A stretch of DNA of 64,000 bases. Origin: Proteiniclasticum sp043951855. Lineage in GTDB: Bacteria > Bacillota > Clostridia > Clostridiales > Clostridiaceae. A program made the translations under genes and the position numbers. The stretch is taken from assembly GCF_043951855.1 (NCBI RefSeq), contig NZ_JBINJW010000002.1:167438-231437 (forward strand), read 5' to 3'. Shown here one piece after another: positions 7,668 to 15,493 of this stretch. Every line of letters starts with the position of its first letter. Position 1 is the stretch's first letter. A model generated the notes under the pieces. The model was not told the DNA's origin. It saw only the letters and a list, made by a program, of their open reading frames with translations, and made no database searches.

Positions 7668-10526
7668 CTACTCCTTAGCCAAAATCCCTGTAAGCTCATC
7701 TGCCAGAGATTCACTATAGACACGGATCATGGAATCATTCCCCTTTTTACCGGACAATAGATCAATCCCACCATACCAGAGTAGATCATGGTCCATCATT
7801 ACAAATTTGAGATAGTTTTCTTTGTCATAACGTACTGTAATCCCATTCTCTTCCAGTTCATGAAGGTCTTCATACAATACTTTTCGATGCATCTCAGCAT
7901 CATCTTCCAGCGGTCTGATGTTCAACGTCACTCGGATTCCTTCTTTATACTTTTCAAGAAGCAGCGCCTTCATCTCCTTCAATCTCTTCCCTGAAACATA
8001 GGTGCTGGAAATGAGAATGCTCGACTTCGCTCTTCTAATATCTTCCATCATTGGCTCTAAATAGCTTTCCTCATCAAATATACCTTCTTCAGGATTGTAT
8101 GCTTCCTGAGTTTTTAATGCATACCCGAGTCCTTTATAGGCTGATACACGCTTCTGATACATTCTTTCAAGCACTGGAATATGTACATCCACATAGTCAT
8201 AGATGAGTACTTCTTTCTTGTTCTCAGAATTTCGATGCAGTCTTCCGGAATACTGTGTTATGGTTCCCTTCCATGCGATGGGCATGGCCATGAATAGCGT
8301 ATCAAGTCTAGGCACATCAAATCCCTCACCAATGAGCTTTCCTGTGGCGACGATTACTGCAGTGTCACCTTCGTCCATGGAAGCGATTCTCTCCAAGGCT
8401 TCTCTTCTATCTTTCGTCTTCATTCTTCCTGTAAGAACAATAGGACAGAGCCCTTTCTCTTCCATCATTATCGAAAGTGCTTCTACGTGACTTGCACGCT
8501 CAGTCAGTACCAGTGGATGTCTTCCATGTTTCACCGCTTCCAGCAAGTCTTCTATGATAATCGTATTTCTACTCTCACTTTCACAGACTCTTTTATAGAT
8601 TTCTGTGATGGACCACTCTTTCTGTTCTTTTCCCAATGGTAGTCTAATTGTTGTATATCTGGGCAGGATGAAATGATCAAAGGCTCTCTTTTCCGCTTCT
8701 TTTTTCGCATCAATTCTATAGCGTACCGGTCCCAGATGCATGAAGATCATGGGGTCATGACCATCCTTCCGGATGGGTGTCGCTGTGAGACCATACACAT
8801 ACTTCGCATCTGCGGCAGCCAGAATCCTGCTGAAGTTTTTTGCTGAGATGTGGTGACACTCATCTACTATAATCAGTCCGTACTCATGAAGGAGTGGCTT
8901 GACACTTTTATCCTTTTCAAACAGAGACTGCATCAACGCAATATCCACAATTCCATGCAGTGCGTTTTTTCCTCCTCCAAGCTGACCGATGACGGATTTC
9001 TTACCACTTCCTTTACCTGGAGTTCGCTCCAAGTCCACATGGATATCGAGAAAGTCTTCCAGCCTCTTCCTCCACTGATCAGCAAGTTCACGAGTATGGA
9101 CAAGCACCAGGGCGGAGCATCTTTTTTCCGCTATGAGTCTTGCGCCCACTACTGTCTTACCGAATCCGGTGGTTGCAGAAAGCACTCCATTCTCATGCTG
9201 TGACAGCGCCTCATACGCTTCTTCCTGCTGCGCCCTCAGCTGCCCCTTAAAAGATAGGGAAATTTCCATTCCCTTCTTTCGTTCATCCCTTGCTTCATAG
9301 GGTATCTTTAAGGAGGTAAGCTTCTCCAGTAGGATTTCCTCTTTTCCCCGGGGAAGAGTGATAAAATCTTCATCTTCATCATAGACAATGGTCATTCTTG
9401 GTGTTCCGTATGTAGTCTGTCGCATAGCCTGCTTCTGCAGGAATTCAGGATTGGCATAGGACGCCAGTCCTCTGAGAAAATAAAGTGCTCGGGGCGAAAG
9501 TCCTTCTTTAGTGATCCTTATTCCGTTTCGTCTTTCTAGTGAAACGCATACGGGAAAATCATCCGGTTCAACCCCGATGCTCTTCTCTAGCCTTACACTC
9601 CCTTTCTCTTTTTCTTCTTTCACTGCCAAAGGAACCATTCTGCCGATCCTAATTAGGGTCTCTTTCGAAATCCTCTTCATCTGTGCCATATAAGCCCACT
9701 GGTCCGGAATCACTTCAAAATTCGCATCAAGAAACACAGCGTTCCCATTTTCTCTAGGCTCCTTCTGTAGTGGAAGTGCAATGAGATTGCCAAATCCTTC
9801 TTTCTGTAGAAAATCCTGGCTGGGAAAGAGACGGTCATAGGAGCTGAATTGAATGGTTCCACATTCTTCCATGGCCATGGATAATATGGACATACCGAGT
9901 CTTCTGGCTGCTTTCGCCTTGACTTCTTCTTCAAAGAAAAACCAGATATGACATCCATTCCCTGAACGAGAACGTTCCAGATAGGAAGGCAGATTCAATC
10001 TATGCGTGACAGCGAGCACCGCCCTCGCATCTTCTTTCCAGGTCTCCTCATCAAAATCCATTGCAAGAAAGTAGCAGGTATCTCTCTGGGTCATCGGATA
10101 AATGCCTAATACATATTTTCCTCGAAGATGACCTTCGACTCTCTCCTCATCCAATGGTGCAAATCTGCTGTGCATGCACGCTGCGCATTTCACTTTCGGC
10201 TTTCTGCAGATTCCGTCCTTGAAGTCGTTCAAGCAGTATGGAGAGTATCCGGATTGATTCTTCCACCTTTTTGCGCAGACATCCTCTCTGCCTCTGAACA
10301 GAGACTTGAAAAGATCGATTTTCTCCTTTGCGCTGCTGGTTCTGGAAATCAGTTCGCTGGAATCGGAGGAGTCCGGTTCCAGCTTAAGTACCGTCTGAAT
10401 CTGAAACTCCTGGCTTTCCTTCTGCTCTTCCAAGAAACGGGCTTTCAGCGCATGATTCTCTTCTTTGAGTCTTCTATTTTCCTCCTGGAGCTGCTCTACT
10501 CTTTCTTCGAGTGCCCTTCTATCCAT
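7668..10526 (-). CDS. TOTE-type primase / SF2 helicase / phospholipase-D-like fusion
   Basis: I chose ATG 10526, which has AGGGGG seven bases before it; the protein is 952 residues. Residues 1-40 form a leucine-rich coiled coil. A Cys-rich segment (about 85-120: VCAKRW, PYCLNDF, KCAACM) looks zinc binding. An archaeo-eukaryotic primase-like domain follows, with the metal pair MDFDEE and a GNGCHIW motif, as in the primase of the so-called TOTE conflict systems. A superfamily-2 helicase comes next, with GFGKT (Walker A), VDECHH (DExH), GLTATP and QYSGRLHR. The C-terminus is phospholipase-D-like (ILISSTYVSG, then YLKFVMMD), with the His of the HxK motif replaced by Tyr. It probably acts on invasive or damaged nucleic acid, by inference from the family. 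It is the last gene of a three-gene unit. Confidence 0.85.
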   Translation of the reverse strand: MDRRALEERVEQLQEENRRLKEENHALKARFLEEQKESQEFQIQTVLKLEPDSSDSSELISRTSSAKEKIDLFKSLFRGREDVCAKRWKNQSGYSPYCLNDFKDGICRKPKVKCAACMHSRFAPLDEERVEGHLRGKYVLGIYPMTQRDTCYFLAMDFDEETWKEDARAVLAVTHRLNLPSYLERSRSGNGCHIWFFFEEEVKAKAARRLGMSILSMAMEECGTIQFSSYDRLFPSQDFLQKEGFGNLIALPLQKEPRENGNAVFLDANFEVIPDQWAYMAQMKRISKETLIRIGRMVPLAVKEEKEKGSVRLEKSIGVEPDDFPVCVSLERRNGIRITKEGLSPRALYFLRGLASYANPEFLQKQAMRQTTYGTPRMTIVYDEDEDFITLPRGKEEILLEKLTSLKIPYEARDERKKGMEISLSFKGQLRAQQEEAYEALSQHENGVLSATTGFGKTVVGARLIAEKRCSALVLVHTRELADQWRKRLEDFLDIHVDLERTPGKGSGKKSVIGQLGGGKNALHGIVDIALMQSLFEKDKSVKPLLHEYGLIIVDECHHISAKNFSRILAAADAKYVYGLTATPIRKDGHDPMIFMHLGPVRYRIDAKKEAEKRAFDHFILPRYTTIRLPLGKEQKEWSITEIYKRVCESESRNTIIIEDLLEAVKHGRHPLVLTERASHVEALSIMMEEKGLCPIVLTGRMKTKDRREALERIASMDEGDTAVIVATGKLIGEGFDVPRLDTLFMAMPIAWKGTITQYSGRLHRNSENKKEVLIYDYVDVHIPVLERMYQKRVSAYKGLGYALKTQEAYNPEEGIFDEESYLEPMMEDIRRAKSSILISSTYVSGKRLKEMKALLLEKYKEGIRVTLNIRPLEDDAEMHRKVLYEDLHELEENGITVRYDKENYLKFVMMDHDLLWYGGIDLLSGKKGNDSMIRVYSESLADELTGILAKE

Positions 10527-10560
10527 TCCAAACCCCCTCAAACAGATTGTACTGGTTGTG

Positions 10561-12234
10561 CTACAGACCCAGAGCGTTTAGTTCTTCCTTAAATGCCCTA
10601 TGTCTCTTGTAACGGTTCCTATAACGCTCCGCAAGCTCTATTCTGCTGCCTGTATAGCCTCTGGACTCCAGCATTTCCCCTAGATTGGTGATGAGAAGCG
10701 CTGCTTTATGATAGCTCTGTCTGAACCCGCCACCCACAACAGCGTCCACTCTTTTATCCGTTTCATCTCTGACCCAATCCATATAGTCTTCAAGTTCTCT
10801 TATTTCTTCTACCATGACCTGTTTCCAGTTCATGAAGTCCTGAAGAAGGATTTCCTCGCTGAAGCCGTACTCAAGTTTCATTAGTGTTTCCTTCCATAGC
10901 ATATCCGCAGGTTCTGTCTGAGCTTCTTCTTTGTTTAATACAAGAATTAAAAGCGGAACCACCACTCCTTTCAGAGAACTGCTCCAGCCAAGAGAAGTGG
11001 AATCTGCTTTACACTTCTCGAAAGTCTCATGGAAGCTGCCGCTGAAAAAGTATATCACATCCCGTTCATGGTCACTGATGCTGTTGGTCGTAAGTTCCCT
11101 GCTGAAGGATCTCTCTGCACTATATAGGCGTTTGGGAAGAAGTCCTATTTCTTCTGAAGCAGCTGTGATAACTTCTCTGAATGCAGGCAGCTGAAAGAGC
11201 TTCAAATAACGTGGAAGCGTCGAATCAGAAGAGAATGCAAGTTTCATGAGCCTATGGACAGCTTCGCTGTCACTCATGTTCAAAGCCAGCTGTATCATTC
11301 TGTCACAGATCTCTGCACGGATCACAAGAGAGCCTGGAATCTCCTCCAGAGCTTTCCAGCCGATGGCAAGGGCTTCATTCTCTTTCTCTTCTTCCATGTA
11401 CAGTTCTACACTGCGAAGATACAGTCTGGGGTGAATGTCCTTCAGCGCTCCCGCAAGCCCGGTTACTTTTTCCACGCCTCCCAGTTCATGGGCCGCTTCG
11501 TAAAGAAGTTCTTCCGCCCGGTCTCCGGAGATTTCCGAGAGGAAATCGATCCATTCTTGGAGGAAGGTTTCCCTGCCCTTCAGTTCTTCTGAGGTGACGG
11601 ACCAGAAGTCCCTGAGCTTCAGCTTATGCGCTCGAGGCTGTGAGAGCATCTCATAGAAGTCTTCCGCTCTTTCACGCTTTTCTTTACAATCATAGACGGC
11701 AAGAAGTCTGGAGAGCGTAAAGAAGGCTTCATCCACTTGAATGATTTCCTCATCCACAAGATCTGAAAAACTCATCTCCATGCATTCTCCAGACTCCTCT
11801 TCTATGGCTGTGACGGCTGTGCCTAGAGTGGCATCGTAAAGGGCAAGGGCTTCCTCATAGTACTTTCCCTGCAGAAGTTTTTCTGCCAGAAGAACCCCTT
11901 CTTTCATTCTACTGCCGATTCCTTCTTTATCCCTGTACAGAATTTCATAACCTGTATCCCAGGGATAGTCCTCATCTGTTTCATCATAGCTGCATTCCAG
12001 ATAGAGAATGCCTTGATTGACTTCCCCTAGCCATTTAAGAAAGGACATCACTTCATCCTGGTTCATCAGGATGGGCAGAGGAGAGATTTCTTTCTTTCCC
12101 ATCAGCTTCAGAAAAGCTTTCTCATACTTCTCCTCTTGACGTCTTGCCAGACTGAGAATCAGCGTATCTTTTTCTTTTTCCGTCAGCTTCTCCAGAAGAC
12201 TTTCCACCTCAGTCATATAGGCCTTATCGCGCAT
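10561..12234 (-). CDS. Large all-helical protein of the primase-helicase module (unknown function)
   Basis: I do not recognise a named family. ATG 12234 is preceded by GGAGGT with five bases spacing; the protein is 557 residues. It is rich in amphipathic helices, with TPR-like helical pairs between about residues 100 and 370 (for example LLAEKLLQGKYYEEALALYD). The basic C-terminus (RYRNRYKRHRAFKEEL) is of a kind I associate with helical proteins that accompany SWIM zinc-finger genes. No transmembrane segment, signal peptide or catalytic motif is visible. It ends 35 bases before the primase-helicase gene and is surely cotranscribed, so a scaffold or sensor role in that module is the best inference. 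Confidence 0.6.
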   Translation of the reverse strand: MRDKAYMTEVESLLEKLTEKEKDTLILSLARRQEEKYEKAFLKLMGKKEISPLPILMNQDEVMSFLKWLGEVNQGILYLECSYDETDEDYPWDTGYEILYRDKEGIGSRMKEGVLLAEKLLQGKYYEEALALYDATLGTAVTAIEEESGECMEMSFSDLVDEEIIQVDEAFFTLSRLLAVYDCKEKRERAEDFYEMLSQPRAHKLKLRDFWSVTSEELKGRETFLQEWIDFLSEISGDRAEELLYEAAHELGGVEKVTGLAGALKDIHPRLYLRSVELYMEEEKENEALAIGWKALEEIPGSLVIRAEICDRMIQLALNMSDSEAVHRLMKLAFSSDSTLPRYLKLFQLPAFREVITAASEEIGLLPKRLYSAERSFSRELTTNSISDHERDVIYFFSGSFHETFEKCKADSTSLGWSSSLKGVVVPLLILVLNKEEAQTEPADMLWKETLMKLEYGFSEEILLQDFMNWKQVMVEEIRELEDYMDWVRDETDKRVDAVVGGGFRQSYHKAALLITNLGEMLESRGYTGSRIELAERYRNRYKRHRAFKEELNALGL

Positions 12235-12404
12235 GGTGCACCTCCACTTCAATTTCTGTTTTACAGATCCGTAATTGATTACTTCCTGGCAGCAGTAATT
12301 CCATGGAGCAAAGCACCTGCTCTTTCCCCATGGAAATCATGTTCTCCTTGATGTACCTGTCTCTATATAAACTATACTTCCTCAGGGCATGGTTCACAAT
12401 GGAT
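12231..12404 (-). CDS. Possible small protein of 57 codons overlapping the next gene start
   Basis: Between the pRiA4b-like gene and the helical protein gene a GTG at about 12404 opens a 57-codon frame containing LRKYSLYRDRYIKENM and QLRICKTEIEVEVHH. It stops at TAA just inside the next gene. An AGGA lies eight bases before the GTG. The residue pattern looks protein-like (alternating beta pattern) and fills an otherwise empty 213-base gap, but I recognise no family. It could be a remnant of a larger gene. Confidence 0.3.
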
Positions 12405-12447
12405 ATCCTGTCTTTTTATAAGCAAACCCATCCTCTCAAGCGAATAT

Positions 12448-13482
12448 TCATTCATAATAGAGTTCCAGTTCAGTATTGAGACCTTGTACTTTTTCTGAAG
12501 TGCTGCTGTCTTGCTTATGACCTATAATCCTCCCGAGGATTCTGGGACTTCTGCAGAAAGTGCGCTCTATACGCTCACCTTTTTCTACTCTGATCTGAAA
12601 GACCCTTGCAGCTGTTCCAAAATCATATAGAATCCGTTCTCTTTCCAGATCCCGAACCAGGAGATATCTGCTTAGAAAATCTGTAAGTTCTTCCTGGCTT
12701 CTGATGGTGCAAGCACTCTCATCACTTATAAACATATGTTCTTTTTCGGGCAAAAAAGAAGACATCGTGTTCTGCATGCCGGATGAAATGATATACTCAT
12801 AGTCATCCATCCAGTATGCATCGATATCAAATCCTAGGAGTAAGCCTATGATTTCGTGCAGCTGATAGGTAGGAAACCATTCAGGGACCGCCATGATTAC
12901 AGTATGATTCTCTTCCTTCCTTCTGAAGCGGATCCTGAACTCATAGGCTTTCTGATCGATTACAGGTCTTTCATATCGTTCTTCCAGGTATGTTATGAGA
13001 CGCTGGGAAGGTATGATGAGATCCTTTCCTTTTTTCACCGGAATTCTGTTGATGTTCTTTTGTACCAGGTTCTTAAGATAGCGCTTATCTCCTGCATGCT
13101 CCATCATCTCTTTCAGGATTTTAGCTTTCGTCTTCATTGACCTTACGTCCATCCTGTTTATAAGATTATGATACGTGATCCCTTGATCCACACCCAGAAA
13201 ATCTCGTTCGATTTCATCTGGGATTCCTTCTCTTCTTAAGGAATCGTATGCTGCATCCAGGATCTCTTTCTCCAATTCAGTTTGTGAAAGGCCGGATTTG
13301 ATTTTTGCTGCAATGGAGTACTGCGTCTCTCTATGGGTAAGGAGCAGATACTCTTCTTTTTCAATCATGAACTTCTGTCCCGTGAACACATCTTCTGGTT
13401 GCCTAGAAGGCATGGGATGCGAGGCTTCCACCGAATGGATCTCCGCTATAGCATTCTTTCCCGATATGATATAGATCTTCAC
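12448..13482 (-). CDS. pRiA4b ORF-3-like (TnpR/IS1096 passenger type) protein
   Basis: A 344-residue protein starting at GTG 13482, with a weak GGAG 11 bases upstream. The middle and C-terminal parts resemble the plasmid pRiA4b ORF-3-like domain: a beta strand YEFRIRFRR, then TYQLHEIIGLLLGFDIDAYW, a DDYEYII strand and finally ILYDFGTAARVFQIRVEK. The last motif parallels the typical Y-DFGD-W-H-I-VEK of that family. The N-terminal half is unassigned. It is the promoter-proximal gene of the primase-helicase unit. Family members are often found next to mobile or conflict elements, and their biochemical role is not established. Confidence 0.55.
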   Translation of the reverse strand: MKIYIISGKNAIAEIHSVEASHPMPSRQPEDVFTGQKFMIEKEEYLLLTHRETQYSIAAKIKSGLSQTELEKEILDAAYDSLRREGIPDEIERDFLGVDQGITYHNLINRMDVRSMKTKAKILKEMMEHAGDKRYLKNLVQKNINRIPVKKGKDLIIPSQRLITYLEERYERPVIDQKAYEFRIRFRRKEENHTVIMAVPEWFPTYQLHEIIGLLLGFDIDAYWMDDYEYIISSGMQNTMSSFLPEKEHMFISDESACTIRSQEELTDFLSRYLLVRDLERERILYDFGTAARVFQIRVEKGERIERTFCRSPRILGRIIGHKQDSSTSEKVQGLNTELELYYE

Positions 13483-13624
13483 AATAATCTCAACTCCAAT
13501 TTATAGATCAACAGAAATATTGTTTCTTTATTCTTCCATAGAGTAATACTATTTGATTAAGCAGCACTATTTTGGTATATTGGTTAACGTTGTCTTGTTT
13601 CACTTTGCAGATGAGGTTGGTTAC

Positions 13625-14581
13625 ATGAAGAAAGAGTTAAAGAATAATCCCATTCTAGGGATCTTGAACAGTTTATACGAAAACGGCATCAAGCCGAGAA
13701 AGCGTGCTCTGTTTCTCCTGGTTCGAAAATATGCGGAATACCTGCCCATCAAAACGCTGTGCAGATATTTTTCTGTTTCCCGTTCTGGGTACTATAAGTG
13801 GTATAAACGCAGTCAGGAAGAAAATCCCAATGAAGATATCATACGTATGATGAGAAATATCAGGCATGCACATAAATTTGAAAGCTATGGGTATCGCAAA
13901 ATGCATAAAGTTCTTGAGAAATCATTCCCTCTTCTTGGAGAGAAGAGAGTCTACAGACTGATGAAGGAGAATGGACTTCTCAGCAGCAGTATCCATTCCA
14001 GAAAAAAGTCGATTTTCAGAAGAGCTTTGAAATCCTATCCGAATCTTGTCAACAGACATTATTTCGCTGATGCACCCAACCAGATTCTCTGCACCGATAT
14101 CACAGAGATTATCACTTCGGAAGGTAAAGTCTTTCTCTGCACCGTACTGGATCTTTATGATCGCAGCATCCTTGCATTCCAGATTTATAAAGATCAGTCT
14201 GTGAGGCTTGTAAAGGCCACCATCCGAAAAGCTCTGGAGAAAACAGGAACATCCGCTTCAACAATACCAGTTATTTTTCATTCCGACCGCGGTACCCAGT
14301 TTGTTTCCAAACAGATTCGTGATCTGATCTCAAATAGCAACGGGAGAACATCCTATTCAAAACCCGGGACTCCTGGTGATAATGCAGCGATGGAATCTTT
14401 CTTCAGTTCTCTGAAGAAGGAGTTTGTCTACCTCTATGATTTCGAAAACATTGAAGAAGTTCAGCTGGGTATTGCAGCCTATATCGATTTCTATAACAAT
14501 ATAAGAATACACAGCTTCAATGATTACAGAAGTCCTTATGAGAAGCGGACCGAGTATTATGCCAACTTGCCTTCTATCTAG
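13625..14581 (+). CDS. IS3-family transposase OrfB (DDE)
   Basis: The only clear plus-strand gene. I prefer ATG 13625, which has GAGG eight bases before it, giving 318 residues; an upstream ATG at 13553 adds 24 residues of doubtful origin. An HTH_21-like N-terminus (PIKTLCRYFSVSRSGYYKWY) is followed by the rve integrase core. The catalytic acids are in ILCTDITEI, IFHSDRGTQF and NAAMESFFSSLKKEF. The usual upstream OrfA, with its helix-turn-helix, is missing: only 142 bases separate this start from the pRiA4b-like gene. The element is therefore probably 5'-truncated or dependent on another copy. Confidence 0.9.
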   Translation: MKKELKNNPILGILNSLYENGIKPRKRALFLLVRKYAEYLPIKTLCRYFSVSRSGYYKWYKRSQEENPNEDIIRMMRNIRHAHKFESYGYRKMHKVLEKSFPLLGEKRVYRLMKENGLLSSSIHSRKKSIFRRALKSYPNLVNRHYFADAPNQILCTDITEIITSEGKVFLCTVLDLYDRSILAFQIYKDQSVRLVKATIRKALEKTGTSASTIPVIFHSDRGTQFVSKQIRDLISNSNGRTSYSKPGTPGDNAAMESFFSSLKKEFVYLYDFENIEEVQLGIAAYIDFYNNIRIHSFNDYRSPYEKRTEYYANLPSI

Positions 14582-14858
14582 AAAATTGAAACCATAAGTT
14601 CGTTTCTTGAAGCACGAAAAGCCCTATTATTTCATAAGTAAGTTGATTTATCGAAGCACTCTCAGCAAAGGACTCCTTGGCTGGGAGTGCTTCGGTTGCA
14701 TTGACTTATAATTTTGGTGCTTTTCTTAACTAAATTGCATCCCTATGGTTTAAATGATATATCCTTCTCAAATGAAGTGCAGATGAAATTCTCACTTCTT
14801 TTCTTACGCACTTTTCCGCCCTTGAAAAGTGGACACTTTACATATAGTACGTAAAGAA
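14582..14858. other. Non-coding stretch with a 14-base hairpin
   Basis: Downstream of the IS3 transposase. GAAGCACTCTCAGC (14653-14666) and GCTGGGAGTGCTTC (14680-14693) form a 14-base stem with one wobble pair, but there is no T-run on either side. It may be a bidirectional transcription block or part of the insertion sequence end. The first inverted repeat of the 112-bp segment (14826-14837) also lies here. Confidence 0.55.
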
Positions 14859-14937
14859 TTAAATTTCTCTTAACTGGAAGATGCTTATTGCAAGGCTTAG
14901 CAGCGGTTTTTTACCCAAAACTTGGAGTGTCCACTTT
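14826..14937. repeat. 112-bp segment bounded by perfect 12-base inverted repeats
   Basis: AAAGTGGACACT (14826-14837) and AGTGTCCACTTT (14926-14937) are exact inverted repeats. Ends with TGGACACT are common in IS3-family elements, so this may be a MITE-like derivative or two abutting IS3 ends. The inner end lies inside the ImmA/IrrE-like reading frame and truncates it. Confidence 0.5.
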
Positions 14938-15086
14938 ATTAGGTTAGACCCAATTTTTCTTGGCTCTTTTAGGAGTGCCGATTTATAATCCTTCAGCAGC
15001 ATCTCCGCCAGTTCATCAAGCTCCACGTCCTTGATTACAGGTGTGTTGCTCTTCTTGTCTATTTTATTCCATCGGAATTCAATCAA
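14859..15086 (-). pseudogene. Truncated ImmA/IrrE-like metallopeptidase gene
   Basis: A 75-residue frame starting with TTG 15086 behind GGTGAT. Residues 21-42 (VELDELAEMLLKDYKSALLK) resemble the first helix of ImmA/IrrE-family zinc peptidases, which are partners of XRE repressors. From about residue 50 the translation runs into the inverted-repeat segment, and no HExxH motif is present. Just upstream, another frame ends with RKSGDQF, like the end of many XRE regulators that overlap an ImmA start. The intact XRE gene is about 2 kb upstream, beyond an ISL3 element, so an XRE-ImmA pair was probably broken here. Confidence 0.4.
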
Positions 15087-15485
15087 AACTGATCACCACT
15101 CTTTCGCATTCTTGTCGGGATAAAGCAACCGCGCCTAATACGGGCTTTATTAACAACAAATGTTTGTATTCGGTATTACGTCTTTGCTTCAAAATATATG
15201 TCTTTAATACTCTCTAATAAATAATTTGGCTATATAATCTAACTTGAAATAAGTGGTTTTAAATTATTTTAAAATATTATTCAATGGTTTTATTTTTTCT
15301 CTACTAGGCTCGTTAAGTTTTTGATTATCGTTTTGAGGGCATATTCACATTTTATATAATTGATCTTCTTTTTGATTAGCTCTTATTTTTATTATTCTTT
15401 TTTTTTGAGTGATTTTCATTTTAATTGATTTTCATTTTATAAGTATTCACATATAATCGATTTTCTTGAAATTGATTTTCTCACT
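15087..15485. other. Very A+T-rich non-coding stretch
   Basis: No gene is seen. A tandem copy of GATTTTCATTTTA-like units occurs around 15410-15440. A short inverted repeat (ATAAAGC/GCTTTAT) lies near 15120-15150. Confidence 0.5.
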
Positions 15486-15493
15486 TTAATTTG
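15486..15493. repeat. ISL3 target-site duplication, left copy
   Basis: TTAATTTG, identical to 17047-17054. Confidence 0.85.

Noticed and set aside
14653..14693. Fourteen-base hairpin as a Rho-independent terminator
   Set aside because: No T-run follows on either strand; recorded only as structure in the non-coding stretch.
15400..15480. Short A+T-rich tandem repeats resembling a CRISPR array
   Set aside because: Only two or three imperfect units, no regular spacers and no cas genes.
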